64,000 nucleotides of DNA from Olsenella sp. (GTDB lineage Bacteria > Actinomycetota > Coriobacteriia > Coriobacteriales > Atopobiaceae), in contig JALCMG010000005.1 of the NCBI GenBank assembly GCA_022648325.1, forward strand, positions 113,423 through 177,422, given 5' to 3'. The notes below the pieces were generated by a model that did no database searches, was not told the DNA's origin, and was given only the letters and a program-made list of their open reading frames with translations. Shown in pieces: positions 25,359 through 36,751 of this stretch (its first letter is position 1; each line of letters starts with the position of its first letter). A program made the position numbers and the translations under genes.

Positions 25359-25387
25359 TTGACAACTGCAGTGAGCGCGCGTAACGT
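25359..25387 (+). promoter_or_regulatory. Promoter for the str operon (rpsL)
   Basis: TTGACA (25359-25364), a 17-bp spacer and TAACGT (25382-25387) lie about 90 bp upstream of rpsL. The -35 is perfect and the -10 is modest. Confidence 0.6.
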
Positions 25388-25475
25388 ATCTCCTCGCGCC
25401 AATCCAGGGTGACGGTGCTGCGCTGCCCTTAAGATTCGTGTACAAGCACGTAGATAGGTATAGAAGGAGAGAACT

Positions 25476-25847
25476 TTGCCTACCATTAACCAGCTCGTCC
25501 GCCACAGCCGCGTGAGCGTCAAGGCCAAGTCCAAAAACGCAGCGCTCCAGCACAACCCCCAGAAGCGTGGCGTCTGCACCCGCGTCTTCACCACCACGCC
25601 CAAGAAGCCCAACTCCGCACTTCGTAAGGTCGCCCGTGTGCGCCTCGTGAACGGCATCGAGGTTACCGCCTACATCCCCGGCGAGGGCCACAACCTCCAG
25701 GAGCACTCCATCGTGCTCATCCGTGGTGGCCGCGTGCGTGACCTCCCAGGTGTCCGTTACAAGATCATCCGTGGCGCCTACGACTGCGCTGCCGTCCAGA
25801 ACCGCAAGAAAGCCCGTTCTCGTTACGGTGCCAAGCGCGGCAAGTAA
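25476..25847 (+). CDS. rpsL: 30S ribosomal protein S12
   Basis: This 123-aa decoding-centre protein starts at TTG, with AGAAGGAGAG upstream. The conserved loop [18 protein letters not shown] is intact, with Lys at the position usually altered in streptomycin resistance. It is the first gene of rpsL-rpsG-fusA-rpsJ. Confidence 0.98.
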   Translation: MPTINQLVRHSRVSVKAKSKNAALQHNPQKRGVCTRVFTTTPKKPNSALRKVARVRLVNGIEVTAYIPGEGHNLQEHSIVLIRGGRVRDLPGVRYKIIRGAYDCAAVQNRKKARSRYGAKRGK

Positions 25848-25892
25848 ACCATCACAAGCAACGCAAGCCAACTGTTCTAGGGAGATATAAAC

Positions 25893-26363
25893 ATGCCGCG
25901 TCGTGCAGCAGCAGTGCGTCGTGAGGTCCAGCCTGACGCCGTCTATAACAACCGCCTCGTGACCCAGCTCATCAACAAGGTCCTCCTCGATGGCAAGAAG
26001 GCCACCGCCGAGCGCATCGTCTATGGTGCCTTCAACATCGTTGCCGAGAAGACCGGCGAGGACCCCCTCTCCGTCTTCAAGAAGGCTATGGACAACATCC
26101 GTCCTACCCTCGAGGTCAAGCCCAAGCGCGTCGGTGGCGCCACCTACCAGGTGCCCATGGAGGTCAACTCCCGTCGTGCCACCACGCTGGCCATCCGCTG
26201 GCTCGTCACCTTCTCGCGTGCCCGCAAGGAGAAGACCATGGCCGAGCGTCTCGCCAACGAGATCATGGATGCCGCCAATGGCGTGGGTGCCTCTGTCAAG
26301 CGCCGCGAGGATCTCTACAAGATGGCCGAGGCCAACCGCGCATTCTCTCACTACCGCTTCTAG
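25893..26363 (+). CDS. rpsG: 30S ribosomal protein S7
   Basis: This 156-aa 16S rRNA-binding assembly protein has the typical [20 protein letters not shown] start, and [13 protein letters not shown] in the middle. It is 45 bp after rpsL and 16 bp before fusA. Confidence 0.98.
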   Translation: MPRRAAAVRREVQPDAVYNNRLVTQLINKVLLDGKKATAERIVYGAFNIVAEKTGEDPLSVFKKAMDNIRPTLEVKPKRVGGATYQVPMEVNSRRATTLAIRWLVTFSRARKEKTMAERLANEIMDAANGVGASVKRREDLYKMAEANRAFSHYRF

Positions 26364-26379
26364 TTGGGGGTAGCAGTAT

Positions 26380-28476
26380 ATGGCTCAGATGAAATACAAG
26401 CTCGAAGACCTGCGAAACATCGGCATCATGGCTCACATCGATGCCGGTAAGACCACCACTACCGAGCGCATCCTCTACTACACCGGCAAGACCCACAAGA
26501 TCGGCGAGGTCCACGACGGTGCTGCGACCATGGACTGGATGGTTCAGGAGCAGGAGCGCGGCGTGACCATCACCTCCGCGGCCACCACGTGCTTCTGGAA
26601 GGATCACGTCATCCAGATCATCGACACCCCGGGTCACGTGGACTTTACGGCCGAGGTCGAGCGCTGCCTGCGCGTCCTTGACGGCGCCGTTGCCGTCTTT
26701 GACGCCGTCGCCGGCGTCCAGCCCCAGTCCGAGACCGTGTGGCGTCAGGCTGCCAAGTACAACGTGCCCCGCATCGCCTTCATCAACAAGTTCGACCGCG
26801 TTGGCGCCGACTTCTTCCACGCCATCGACACCATGAAAGAGCGCCTCTCCGCCCCCGCCGTGGCCGCCCAGATCCCCATGGGCTCCGAGTCCAACTTCTG
26901 GGGTCTCGTCGACTTGGTCACCATGACCGCGTGGGACTTCAAGGAAGACGCCAAGGGCATGATTTACCCCGAGCCCATGGACTCCATCCCCGAGGAGTTC
27001 GCCGACCTTGCTCAGGAGAAGCGCGAGGAGCTGCTCGACGCGGCTGCCAACTTCTCTGACGAGCTGATGGAGGCCGTCCTCGAGGAGAAGGAGATCCCTG
27101 TCGACCTCCTCAAGACAGCCATCCGCAAGGGCGTCATTGCCAACGAGCTCAACCCCGTCTTCGTGGGTTCCGCTTATAAGAACAAGGGCATCCAGGAGCT
27201 TCTCGACGCCGTCGTGGACTACCTGCCCAGCCCGCTTGACGTTCCCGAGATTGATGGCAAGAACCTCAAGGGTGAGCCCGAGGCCCGTCACGCGGATCCC
27301 AAGGAGCCCTTCGCTGCTCTCGCCTTCAAGATCATGACCGACCCGTACGTGGGCAAGCTCACCTACATCCGCGTGTACTCTGGTCAGGCCGAGGCTGGCT
27401 CCTACGTCTATAACTCTGTCAAGGACTCCAAGGAGCGCCTGGGACGCATCCTCGAGATGAACGCCAACGACCGCGTTGACCGCGAGGAGTGCTCCGCCGG
27501 TGACATCGTCGCCTGCGTTGGCCTCAAGAACACCCAGACCGGCGACACGCTCTGCGACGAGCACAAGCCCATCGTCCTCGAGTCCATCAAGTTCGCCGAC
27601 CCCGTCATCGACGTTGCCGTTGAGCCCAAGACCAAGGCCGAGCAAGAGAAGATGTCCGTCGGTCTCGCCAAGCTGGCCGAGGAGGATCCGACCTTCCGCG
27701 TCCACACCGACCAGGAGACCGGCCAGACCATCATCGCCGGCATGGGCGAGCTTCACCTCGAGATCATCGTCGACCGCCTGCGCCGCGAGTTCAAGGTCGA
27801 CTGCAACGTGGGTAAGCCTCAGGTCGCTTACCGCGAGACCGCCGGCCACGCCGTCCAGCACGCTGAGGGCAAGTTCGTCCGCCAGTCCGGTGGCCGCGGA
27901 CAGTATGGTCACGCGATCATCGACATGGAGCCCAACGAGGAGGGCAAGGGCTACGAGTTCATCAACGCCATCGTCGGCGGCGTCGTGCCCAAGGAGTACA
28001 TCCCCTCGATCGACAAGGGCATCCAGGAGGCCCTGGAGAGCGGCGTAATCGCCGGCTACCCCGTTGTCGACATCAAGGTGACCCTCGTCGACGGCTCCTA
28101 CCACGAGGTCGACTCCTCCGAGGCCGCCTTCAAGATTGCCGGTTCCATGGCAATCAAGGACGCCCTCAAGAAGTCCGATCCTGTTCTTCTCGAGCCCATC
28201 GAGGAGGTCGAGGTTGAGACCCCCGAGCAGTACATGGGTGATGTCATGGGCAACCTGTCCTCTCGCCGCGGCAAGATCGAGGGCATGGAGGACCGCAAGG
28301 ACACCAAGGTCATTCGCGCCAAGGTGCCACTGGGCGAGATGTTTGGCTACGCTACCGACCTTCGTTCCCAGACGCAGGGTCGCGCAAGCTACACCATGCA
28401 GTTCAGCGCTTACGAGCCCGTCCCGAAGGCCGTCCGCGACGAGATTGTCGCCAAGGCCGGCGGCACCGCTTCCTAG
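26380..28476 (+). CDS. fusA: Elongation factor G
   Basis: This 698-aa translocase GTPase has P-loop [16 protein letters not shown] and [10 protein letters not shown], with full domains II to V (ending region [16 protein letters not shown]). The start is 16 bp after rpsG. There is no sign of a second EF-G copy in the window. Confidence 0.98.
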   Translation: MAQMKYKLEDLRNIGIMAHIDAGKTTTTERILYYTGKTHKIGEVHDGAATMDWMVQEQERGVTITSAATTCFWKDHVIQIIDTPGHVDFTAEVERCLRVLDGAVAVFDAVAGVQPQSETVWRQAAKYNVPRIAFINKFDRVGADFFHAIDTMKERLSAPAVAAQIPMGSESNFWGLVDLVTMTAWDFKEDAKGMIYPEPMDSIPEEFADLAQEKREELLDAAANFSDELMEAVLEEKEIPVDLLKTAIRKGVIANELNPVFVGSAYKNKGIQELLDAVVDYLPSPLDVPEIDGKNLKGEPEARHADPKEPFAALAFKIMTDPYVGKLTYIRVYSGQAEAGSYVYNSVKDSKERLGRILEMNANDRVDREECSAGDIVACVGLKNTQTGDTLCDEHKPIVLESIKFADPVIDVAVEPKTKAEQEKMSVGLAKLAEEDPTFRVHTDQETGQTIIAGMGELHLEIIVDRLRREFKVDCNVGKPQVAYRETAGHAVQHAEGKFVRQSGGRGQYGHAIIDMEPNEEGKGYEFINAIVGGVVPKEYIPSIDKGIQEALESGVIAGYPVVDIKVTLVDGSYHEVDSSEAAFKIAGSMAIKDALKKSDPVLLEPIEEVEVETPEQYMGDVMGNLSSRRGKIEGMEDRKDTKVIRAKVPLGEMFGYATDLRSQTQGRASYTMQFSAYEPVPKAVRDEIVAKAGGTAS

Positions 28477-28516
28477 TTAACGACCACGAGCGATAGCTCA
28501 TTTACGGAGGTTTACA

Positions 28517-28825
28517 GTGTCAAGCCAGAAGATCAGGATTCGCCTCAAGGGCTACGATCACGAGGTCGTCGACCAGTCCGCTAAGCTCATCGTGGACACC
28601 GCCCAGAAGACCGGCGCCCGCGTTTCCGGCCCCATCCCCCTGCCAACCGAGCGCAACCTTTACACGGTCATCCGCTCGCCGCACAAGGACAAGGACTCCC
28701 GCGAGCAGTTCGAGATGCTCACGCACAAGCGTCTCATCGACATCCTCGACCCCAGCAGCTCCACCGTCGACTCGCTCATGCGCCTCGACCTTCCTGCGGG
28801 CGTGGATATCGAGATTAAGCTCTAG
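28517..28825 (+). CDS. rpsJ: 30S ribosomal protein S10
   Basis: This 102-aa protein starts at GTG after ACGGAGG. Typical blocks are [20 protein letters not shown] and [10 protein letters not shown]. It also binds NusG/NusB in antitermination. In most bacteria rplC follows directly; here a terminator and an unrelated gene intervene. Confidence 0.98.
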   Translation: MSSQKIRIRLKGYDHEVVDQSAKLIVDTAQKTGARVSGPIPLPTERNLYTVIRSPHKDKDSREQFEMLTHKRLIDILDPSSSTVDSLMRLDLPAGVDIEIKL

Positions 28826-28840
28826 TTCGGCGTCTTATCA

Positions 28841-28882
28841 CGCGCAAGGGGCCCGTCTCCACATGGAGGCGGGCCCCTTCGC
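28841..28882 (+). terminator. Large hairpin terminator after rpsJ
   Basis: AAGGGGCCCG-TCTCC and GGAGG-CGGGCCCCTT form a stem of about 15 bp around ACAT, followed by CGCG. The T run is only TT, yet the stem is very stable. It separates rpsJ from the rest of the S10 genes. Confidence 0.7.
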
Positions 28883-28991
28883 GTCTGTGGGATTGAGCTG
28901 CCCGGTATTTCGATTCCATGGTCGAGCGGCAGGCTAGGCGCTCATACGGGTAGTATCTTGAATGTTGCTAATTTGTCCGGTGGGGGGTTGC

Positions 28992-29612
28992 ATGTTCTGT
29001 CCTCAGTGTGGAAAGAAGCTAGCGGGCACGGAGAAGTTCTGTCCCAACTGCGGGTTCAACCTTGCCGTACCCCCTGCAAGCATTAGATGGGACTCTCAGG
29101 TCGTCGCTTCACAGCCTCGGTGCATAGAGAGCGCTGACAGTGCGTATCAGCCTGTCACTGGTGTGGCGCCCTCCGAGCTCGTGACCCTTGCCGCCGCACT
29201 GCTCGTGGGGATTGCCGCGTTCTTGCCCTTCCTCGTGGTCTCCGGCACCAGCTATGATTATTCGGTTGCTCTCACGGATGCTCCAGATGGAGCAGTACTT
29301 GTGCTGCTCGCCATTGCGACGGCAATCCTTCCCATGGTGCATCGCCGTGCGGCTTCACTTGTTCTTTCGTCTATCATGTCTGCCTTCTCGCTCTTCGAGG
29401 TCTGCTCCGTAGCTCTCATGATGCTCACCTCTACGCACGCTACGTATTACGTTACGTTTGGTGCGGGGTTCTGCCTGCTTGCACTGGGGATTGTCATGGG
29501 CGTTGTCTCGGTGATCCTTCTTGCTCGCGATATTGTCCGCAGCAAGCGGCGGCGACAGCATGTCATGGGATCGTTTATCCCTGCAAACGGGAGCGTTCCA
29601 CCTCGGCAATAG
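28992..29612 (+). CDS. Zinc-ribbon membrane protein of unknown function
   Basis: This 206-aa protein starts with a zinc ribbon (MFCPQCGKKLAGTEKFCPNCG; two CxxC pairs). Four hydrophobic segments follow from about residue 70 to 185, including LVTLAAALLVGIAAFLPFLV and FGAGFCLLALGIVMGVVSVI. It ends in a basic tail (RSKRRRQ). The ATG at 28992 follows GGGGGG; an ATG 30 bases upstream has no ribosome site. It stands between rpsJ and rplC. Single zinc-ribbon plus membrane proteins are common in Coriobacteriia and Firmicutes but their role is unknown. Confidence 0.75.
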   Translation: MFCPQCGKKLAGTEKFCPNCGFNLAVPPASIRWDSQVVASQPRCIESADSAYQPVTGVAPSELVTLAAALLVGIAAFLPFLVVSGTSYDYSVALTDAPDGAVLVLLAIATAILPMVHRRAASLVLSSIMSAFSLFEVCSVALMMLTSTHATYYVTFGAGFCLLALGIVMGVVSVILLARDIVRSKRRRQHVMGSFIPANGSVPPRQ

Positions 29613-29714
29613 CTTGAATCGCGCATACTGCGCCCTGTTTTGGCCCATGGATACGCCCGACAGCGCGGAATGTGAATCCCCAGCTCCCAGGGGTCAAAAA
29701 AATCTGCGAAGACA

Positions 29715-29743
29715 TTGTGAACGCCCGATCCTGCGTGTAAACT
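29715..29743 (+). promoter_or_regulatory. Promoter for rplC and the rest of the S10 operon
   Basis: TTGTGA (29715-29720), a 17-bp spacer and TAAACT (29738-29743) lie about 128 bp before rplC. The intervening leader holds no gene that I can support. Confidence 0.6.
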
Positions 29744-29870
29744 GGACAGGCTGCGCTAAAGGGGAGAGGTGTGTCACGCCCCCATGCGCCGCTTCTACAG
29801 GACGTGGTCCGCTGGGGAGGGCAGAGGAGCTGCCCATTGGTCCCATGACCACCGAGGGTAAGGAATGAGC

Positions 29871-30491
29871 ATGGTCAGCACGATCCTTGGCCGCAAGCTC
29901 GGAATGACGCAGGTGTGGGATGAGGACGACAACGTCGTCCCCGTCACCGTCATCCAGGCTGGCCCCTGCACCGTCTCGCAGGTGAAGACGAAGGCGACCG
30001 ACGGCTACGACGCCGTCCAGATCGGCTTCGGAGACATCAAGTCCAAGCACGTCAACAAGCCCATGGCCGGCCACTTTGCCGCCCACGGCGTCGAGCCCAT
30101 GCGCTACCTGCGCGAGGTCCGCGTCGAGAACGGCGAGGAGCACCACACCGGCGACGTTGTGACCGTCGCCGACTTCGCGGACGTCAAGTCCGTCGACGTC
30201 ATCGGCACCTCCAAGGGCAAGGGCTTCCAGGGCACCGTCAAGCGCTGGAACTTCTCCCGTGGCCCTATGACCCACGGCTGCCGCAACCAGCGCAAGCCTG
30301 GCTCCATTGGCCAGTGCGCCTATCCCGCTCGCGTCCGCAAGGGCCTGCACATGTACGGCCACATGGGCGACGAGCGCGTCACCGTCAAGAACCTCAAGCT
30401 CGTCCGCGTCGATGCCGAGCAGAACCTCATGCTCATCAAGGGCGCCGTCCCCGGCGGCAAGAACGCCCTGGTCCAGGTCCGCATGGCCTAA
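29871..30491 (+). CDS. rplC: 50S ribosomal protein L3
   Basis: This 206-aa early assembly protein has VSTILGRKLGMTQVW at the start and the conserved loop around RGPMTHGCRNQRKPGSIGQC. Two ATGs are in frame (29865 and 29871); TAAGGA lies directly before the first and 6 bases before the second, so the second is chosen. Confidence 0.97.
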   Translation: MVSTILGRKLGMTQVWDEDDNVVPVTVIQAGPCTVSQVKTKATDGYDAVQIGFGDIKSKHVNKPMAGHFAAHGVEPMRYLREVRVENGEEHHTGDVVTVADFADVKSVDVIGTSKGKGFQGTVKRWNFSRGPMTHGCRNQRKPGSIGQCAYPARVRKGLHMYGHMGDERVTVKNLKLVRVDAEQNLMLIKGAVPGGKNALVQVRMA

Positions 30492-30536
30492 GGGCCCACG
30501 CGAGTAGGCACACACTTAGGCTAACAAGGAGGACTC

Positions 30537-31163
30537 ATGTCCAAGTACGACATCAAGAACGTCGAGGGGAAGGCGGCCGGCCAGGCCGATCTCTCCGACG
30601 ACGTCTTCGGCATCGAGCCGAACATCCCGGTCATCCATCAGGTTGTGGTCTGTCAGGACGCCTGCCTGCGTCAGGGCACCCACTCCACCAAGAACCGTCA
30701 CGAGGTCTCCGGCGGCGGCCGCAAGCCTTGGCGCCAGAAGGGCACCGGTCGTGCCCGCCAGGGCTCCATCCGTGCCGCCCAGTGGACCGGCGGGGGCGTT
30801 GTCTTTGGACCCACCCCGCGCGATCACTCCAAGCGCATCAACAAGAAGATGGTCAAGCTCGCTATGAGGTCCGTGCTCTCCGGCAAGGTCGCCGATTCCG
30901 AGCTCGTCCTCGTTGACGCCCTCTCCTTCGAGAAGCCCTCGACCAAGCAGGCCAAGGCAGTTCTCGACGCCCTGGGCGTCTCGGACAAGCGCGTAACCGT
31001 GGTCATCCCCGATGACGACGTCAACAGCTACCTCTCCTTCCGCAACCTGGAGAAGGTCAACTGCATCGCCGTCTCCGAGGCCAACACCAGGAACCTCATC
31101 GACAACGGTGCCCTCGTCATGACCACCGCCATCGCGAAGCAGCTCGAGGAGGTGCTTGCATAA
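30537..31163 (+). CDS. rplD: 50S ribosomal protein L4
   Basis: This 208-aa protein lines the exit tunnel. The loop [20 protein letters not shown] and [10 protein letters not shown] is conserved. Its stop overlaps the rplW start by one base (TAATG). Confidence 0.97.
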   Translation: MSKYDIKNVEGKAAGQADLSDDVFGIEPNIPVIHQVVVCQDACLRQGTHSTKNRHEVSGGGRKPWRQKGTGRARQGSIRAAQWTGGGVVFGPTPRDHSKRINKKMVKLAMRSVLSGKVADSELVLVDALSFEKPSTKQAKAVLDALGVSDKRVTVVIPDDDVNSYLSFRNLEKVNCIAVSEANTRNLIDNGALVMTTAIAKQLEEVLA

Positions 31164-31468
31164 TGCAGTCCGCTTACGACGTCATCATCCGCCCCGTGGT
31201 CTCCGAGCGTTCTTACGACCTCATGGAGCAGGGCAAGTACACCTTCGAGGTTGCCAAGAAAGCTCCCAAGGAGGAGATCGCCGAGGCCGTTGAGAGGCTC
31301 TTCAACGTCCACGTGGTCAAGGTCAACACCATCAACGTGCGCGGCAAGGCCAAGCGCGTCCGCTACCAGGTTGGTATGACCCGCAGCTGGAAGAAGGCCA
31401 TCGTGACGCTCGCCCCCGGTGAGCAGATCGAGATCTTCGCTACCCAGCAGCAGGCCGACGCCGAGTAG
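31163..31468 (+). CDS. rplW: 50S ribosomal protein L23
   Basis: This 101-aa exit-tunnel protein is a docking site for trigger factor and SRP. The opening VIIRPVVSERSYDLME and the VVKVNTINVRGKAKR block are typical. It overlaps rplD by one base. Confidence 0.97.
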   Translation: MQSAYDVIIRPVVSERSYDLMEQGKYTFEVAKKAPKEEIAEAVERLFNVHVVKVNTINVRGKAKRVRYQVGMTRSWKKAIVTLAPGEQIEIFATQQQADAE

Positions 31469-31476
31469 CAATCCTG

Positions 31477-31502
31477 CCCGGCCCCTTCGGGGGTTCGGGC
31501 TC
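31477..31502 (+). other. GC-rich hairpin between rplW and rplB
   Basis: GCCCGGCCCC-ttc-GGGGGTTCGGGC can form a stem with T-G pairs. No T run follows, so it is more likely an RNA-stability or attenuating structure than a terminator. Confidence 0.4.
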
Positions 31503-31603
31503 TCATGCCGCGCATGATGGATACGCGCGGTACCGTGGTAATCCGGTGTCACCCCGCCAATCCCTGAGCAGGGTGGCCAACGGAAACAGAAGGGAAAGAA
31601 GTA

Positions 31604-32440
<837 letters not shown>

Positions 32441-32469
32441 CAGTACACGAGTAGTAGGAGAAAGAAAGC

Positions 32470-32730
32470 ATGAGCAGAAGTCTCAAGAAGGGTCCGTTCG
32501 TGGAGACTCGCCTCCTCGCGCGTGTCGCCGCTATGAACGAGGCTGGCAAGAAGGACGTCATCAAGACCTGGTCCCGCTCCTCCACCATCTACCCGGAGAT
32601 GGTCGGCCACACGATCGCGGTTCACGATGGTCGCAAGCACGTTCCCGTGTACATCACCGAGTCCATGGTCGGTCACAAGCTGGGCGAGTTCGCTCCCACC
32701 CGCACCTTCCGTGGCCACAAGGCTAACTAG
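32470..32730 (+). CDS. rpsS: 30S ribosomal protein S19
   Basis: This 86-aa head protein has the full family core: [31 protein letters not shown] and [14 protein letters not shown]. Confidence 0.98.
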   Translation: MSRSLKKGPFVETRLLARVAAMNEAGKKDVIKTWSRSSTIYPEMVGHTIAVHDGRKHVPVYITESMVGHKLGEFAPTRTFRGHKAN

Positions 32731-32744
32731 GGGGGTAAGCTCGA

Positions 32745-33104
32745 ATGGCTAACACCGATTCCAACGAGGTCAGGGCAGTCGCACGTTATGTGCGCATCGC
32801 CCCGCGCAAGGCTCGCGCCGTCGTGGACCTCATCCGCAACAAGCCAGTCGACAAGGCCCTCGAGATCCTGCAGTTCACCAAGCGTGCTGCTGCCCACGAC
32901 GTCTCGAAGGTCCTTCGTTCCGCCATCGCTAACGCCGAGAACAACAACGGCCTGCGCGGCGACGACCTGTATGTGAAGTACTGCTACGTCGACGAGGGCC
33001 CCACGCTTAAGCGCATCCGTCCTCGCGCCAAGGGTTCTGCGTCGCGCATCAACAAGCGCACGAGCCACATCACCGTCATCGTTGCTCCTCGAAAGGAGGC
33101 GTAG
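32745..33104 (+). CDS. rplV: 50S ribosomal protein L22
   Basis: This 119-aa tunnel protein has [18 protein letters not shown] and the beta-hairpin end [17 protein letters not shown]. Confidence 0.98.
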   Translation: MANTDSNEVRAVARYVRIAPRKARAVVDLIRNKPVDKALEILQFTKRAAAHDVSKVLRSAIANAENNNGLRGDDLYVKYCYVDEGPTLKRIRPRAKGSASRINKRTSHITVIVAPRKEA

Positions 33105-33111
33105 GGAAAGC

Positions 33112-33824
33112 ATGGGTCAGAAGGTTCAGCCTACCGGTTTCCGTCTCGGCATCACCGAGGACTGGCGTTCCCGTTGGTACGCCGATAAGAACTATGCCGA
33201 GAAGCTCGGCAACGATCTCGAGATCCGCAAGTTCCTCGAGAAGCGCCTCGAGAAGGCAGCCCTTTCCCGCGTCGACATCGAGCGCGCTGGCGACAAGGTG
33301 AAGGTCACCCTCTACACCGCCCGTCCGGGCATCGTGATTGGCAAGAAGGGCGCCGAGATCGACGTCCTGCGCTCCGACCTCGAGAAGGTCGCCAAGGTCG
33401 GCAAGGGCCAGGTCGCCGTTGACGTCATCGAGGTCAAGCGCCCCGAACTCGACGCCAACCTCGTCGCCCAGTCCATCGCCGAGCAGCTCGAGCAGCGCGT
33501 TGCCTTCCGTCGCGCCATGCGCAAGGCGGTCCAGTCCGCCCGCAAGGCCGGTGCCAAGGGCATCCGCATTCAGTGCTCCGGCCGCCTGAACGGCGCCGAG
33601 ATGGGCCGTCGCGAGTGGTACCGCGAGGGTCGCGTGCCTCTGCACACCCTGCGCGCCGTCATCGACTACGGCACCGCAACCGCCCGCACCACCATGGGAG
33701 CCTGCGGCATCAAGGTTTGGATCTATCAGGGCGAGAAGCTGCCTGGCCAGCCCAAGCCCACGCCGGCTCTCGAGGGCTCTTCTCGTCCCCGTCGTGCCCG
33801 CAATGAGAGGAGGAGGAGCCGTTA

Positions 33825-33825
<1 letters not shown>
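33112..33825 (+). CDS. rpsC: 30S ribosomal protein S3
   Basis: This 237-aa mRNA-entry protein has [13 protein letters not shown] at the start, a KH motif (VIGKKGAEI) and [20 protein letters not shown]. The ATG at 33112 follows GGGAAAG; an in-frame ATG 30 bases upstream is inside rplV. The stop overlaps the rplP start (TAATG). Confidence 0.98.
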
Positions 33826-34250
<425 letters not shown>

Positions 34251-34255
34251 TCACC

Positions 34256-34471
34256 ATGAAGTACAAGGACATCCAGGCCCTCTCGGACGAGGAGCTTGCC
34301 AAGAAGCTTGATGACAGCAGGGCCGAGCTCTTCAACCTCCGTTTTCAGATGGCCACCAGCCAGCTGGACAACACCGCTCGCGTTAAGCTCGTGAAGCGCG
34401 ACATCGCTCGCGTCCAGACCGAGATTCGCGCCCGTCAGATCGCCGCGGAGAAGTCCGCCGCACAGAAGTAG
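34256..34471 (+). CDS. rpmC: 50S ribosomal protein L29
   Basis: This 71-aa two-helix protein has KELFNLRFQ-like RAELFNLRFQMATSQLDN and the IARVQTEIRAR block. Confidence 0.97.
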   Translation: MKYKDIQALSDEELAKKLDDSRAELFNLRFQMATSQLDNTARVKLVKRDIARVQTEIRARQIAAEKSAAQK

Positions 34472-34488
34472 CAGGAGAGAGATAAGAC

Positions 34489-34755
34489 ATGGCAGAGACC
34501 GAAAGCAGGAACGCGCGTAAGGTTCGCACCGGAACCGTCGTCTCGCTCTCCGGCGACAAGACCGTGACGGTGAAGATCAGCTACCGCAAGCACCACCCCA
34601 AGTACGGCAAGATGATGACCATCTCCAAGAAGCTCCACTGCCACGATGGGAACAACGAGTGTGGCCTGGGCGACACGGTGAAGGTCATGGAGACCCGCCC
34701 GCTGTCCAAGACCAAGCGTTGGCGCGTCGTCGAGATTGTCGAGAAGGCCAAGTAA
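34489..34755 (+). CDS. rpsQ: 30S ribosomal protein S17
   Basis: This 88-aa protein has RKVRTGTVVSLSGDKTVTVK, HPKYGK and the end KTKRWRVVEIVEKAK. Confidence 0.97.
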   Translation: MAETESRNARKVRTGTVVSLSGDKTVTVKISYRKHHPKYGKMMTISKKLHCHDGNNECGLGDTVKVMETRPLSKTKRWRVVEIVEKAK

Positions 34756-34836
34756 GTAGCGAACACCCAGGATTCCCCATGTGCGCCGCTCGCGTGGACG
34801 TACCTCTGGTGGGATATAGGTTCGGAGGAACATCAC

Positions 34837-35205
34837 ATGATTCAGATGGAGACCATGCTCAACGTCGCTGACAACAGCGGCGCAAGGCGCGTCAAGTGCG
34901 TCAAGGTCCTCGGTGGCTCCAAGCGCCGCTACGCTGGCCTCGGTGACGTCATCATCGGCGCGGTCCAGGAGGCAACCCCTGGCTCCGGCGTTAAGAAGGG
35001 CGACATCGTGCGCTGCGTCATCGTGCGCACCAAGAAGGAGGCCCGCCGCAAGGACGGCAGCTACATCCGCTTCGACCAGAACGCATGCGTTCTGGTTGAC
35101 AAGGAGGGCGAGCCCAAGGGCACGCGTATCTTCGGGCCCGTCGCCCGCGAGCTGCGCGATCGCAAGTACATGAAGATCGTCTCGCTCGCACCCGAGACGC
35201 TGTAA
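34837..35205 (+). CDS. rplN: 50S ribosomal protein L14
   Basis: This 122-aa protein has [18 protein letters not shown] and the C-terminal [14 protein letters not shown] block. GGAGG lies before the ATG. Confidence 0.98.
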   Translation: MIQMETMLNVADNSGARRVKCVKVLGGSKRRYAGLGDVIIGAVQEATPGSGVKKGDIVRCVIVRTKKEARRKDGSYIRFDQNACVLVDKEGEPKGTRIFGPVARELRDRKYMKIVSLAPETL

Positions 35206-35219
35206 GGAGGCCTGGACAC

Positions 35220-35537
35220 ATGCCTAAGATGAACGTGAGGAAGGGCGACAAGGTCGAGGTCATCACCGGCAAGGACAAGGGCAAGCAGGGCGAGGTTCTG
35301 CGTGCCATGCCGAAGGATTCCAAGGTCATTGTCGATGGCGCTGCCATTGTGAAGCGCCACACCAAGCCCAACGCCATGAACCAGCAGGGCGGTATCATCG
35401 AGAAGCCCGCTCCCATCCACGTCTCCAACGTCATGCTCGTTTGCCCCGTCTGCGGCAAGCGCACGCGCGTTGGCCACGACGTCGATGACAATGGCCGCAG
35501 GGTTCGCGTCTGCAAGAAGTGCGGCGCGAAGTTCTAA
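35220..35537 (+). CDS. rplX: 50S ribosomal protein L24
   Basis: This 105-aa assembly initiator has a KOW motif ([17 protein letters not shown]) and an end with two CxxC pairs ([11 protein letters not shown] and CKKCGAKF). It is followed by a terminator instead of rplE. Confidence 0.97.
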   Translation: MPKMNVRKGDKVEVITGKDKGKQGEVLRAMPKDSKVIVDGAAIVKRHTKPNAMNQQGGIIEKPAPIHVSNVMLVCPVCGKRTRVGHDVDDNGRRVRVCKKCGAKF

Positions 35538-35565
35538 ACCATTGCGCTAGGACATGCTTTAATCT

Positions 35566-35605
35566 CGAACCCGGCAGTCGCGGTTGCGGCGGCCGGGTTC
35601 GTTCG
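35566..35605 (+). terminator. Hairpin terminator after rplX
   Basis: CGAACCCGGC and GCCGGGTTCG pair perfectly over 10 bp around a 16-base loop, followed by TTCG. It ends the rplC-rplX unit. Confidence 0.65.
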
Positions 35606-35639
35606 TATTCGTCCGCAAGCGAGGGATTGGGGAGACTTC

Positions 35640-36638
35640 ATGCCATCTGTAGCGAACGTGCTGGTAAAGATTCCTGTAACAGAGGAACAGGCAGCTGCCA
35701 TGATGGCAGCAATGCCATCGGCGACGTTTGACTTTGCAGCCCCAGTTGGAGATGCGAGCCATCTTCCCAGGACTCCAAAGCTCGATATCTCCCGAGAGCG
35801 GGTGTCCCAGGCGGACGTTATTCTCGGCAACGTGGCGCCGGCACTTATTGAGGCATCGCCACGCCTTCAGTGGGTTCAGCTTGGCTCGGCTGGGTACGAG
35901 GCCTACCTCGCACCTGGCGTGCTGGACCCCTCGACAATTTTGACAAACGGCTCGGGGGCCTATGGCCCCGCAGTGGCCGAGCACTCGTTTGCTCTGTTGC
36001 TCTCGCTCATGAAGCGCTTTCCCGCCTACCGTGATGACCAGCGTGCGCACGTCTGGACGGACGAAGGCATGGTCTCTAGCCTCCATGGCGCGCAGGTACT
36101 CGTATTGGGGGCAGGGGACATTGGCCTGTGCTTTGCTCGTCTCTGCACAGCGGTTGGAGCTACCTGCGTGGGCGTGAGAAGGCATGTGCCGAGCAGCTCA
36201 TCTCCAGAGTATGCCTTGGCCTTCGAGCGAGTAGTGACCATGGACAATTTTGCGCAGGAGCTGCCTAAGGCAGATGTCGTCGCCAGCTTCCTACCCAGCT
36301 CGACTGAGACGCGGGGCCTTGTGGATGCTGGGTTTCTCGGCAGCATGAAGACCGGTGCGTACCTGGTAAATGCCGGACGCGGTGACCTCATAGATCAAGC
36401 CGCTCTGCGAGCTGCCCTAGAGGAGGGCAGGATTGCCGGCGCAGCGCTGGACGTCACGATGCCAGAACCGCTTCCGCAAGAGGACCCCCTGTGGGATGCA
36501 CCCAACCTCATCATAACGCCCCACGTAGCTGGCTTCTGGCACCTCCACTCGACACTTGGGCGTGTGGTTGCCCTTGCGACGGAAAACCTTGGTCGCTTTG
36601 CTAGGGGAGAGGGACTCAGGAACCTCGTGCGCGGCTAG
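35640..36638 (+). CDS. D-isomer-specific 2-hydroxyacid dehydrogenase
   Basis: This 332-aa NAD(P)-dependent dehydrogenase has the Rossmann motif VLGAGDIGLCFARL, followed by RR a few residues later (VRRH), which may favour NADP. The catalytic Arg is in NAGRGDLIDQ, the Glu region is DVTMPEPLPQEDPLW, and the catalytic His is in ITPHVAGFWH. The substrate cannot be told from sequence. GGGGAG lies 6 bases before the ATG. It sits between rplX and rplE, an unusual place for a metabolic enzyme. Confidence 0.88.
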   Translation: MPSVANVLVKIPVTEEQAAAMMAAMPSATFDFAAPVGDASHLPRTPKLDISRERVSQADVILGNVAPALIEASPRLQWVQLGSAGYEAYLAPGVLDPSTILTNGSGAYGPAVAEHSFALLLSLMKRFPAYRDDQRAHVWTDEGMVSSLHGAQVLVLGAGDIGLCFARLCTAVGATCVGVRRHVPSSSSPEYALAFERVVTMDNFAQELPKADVVASFLPSSTETRGLVDAGFLGSMKTGAYLVNAGRGDLIDQAALRAALEEGRIAGAALDVTMPEPLPQEDPLWDAPNLIITPHVAGFWHLHSTLGRVVALATENLGRFARGEGLRNLVRG

Positions 36639-36751
36639 GCGCTTAGCTTGTGTACTACTATGGGTACACCCCAAGAGGGATCCGTGCCCCACCTCTTCAC
36701 GGGGTGCGCAGACATCGGGCGTCATGCGCCCGATCAACTGAAGGGAGCACC

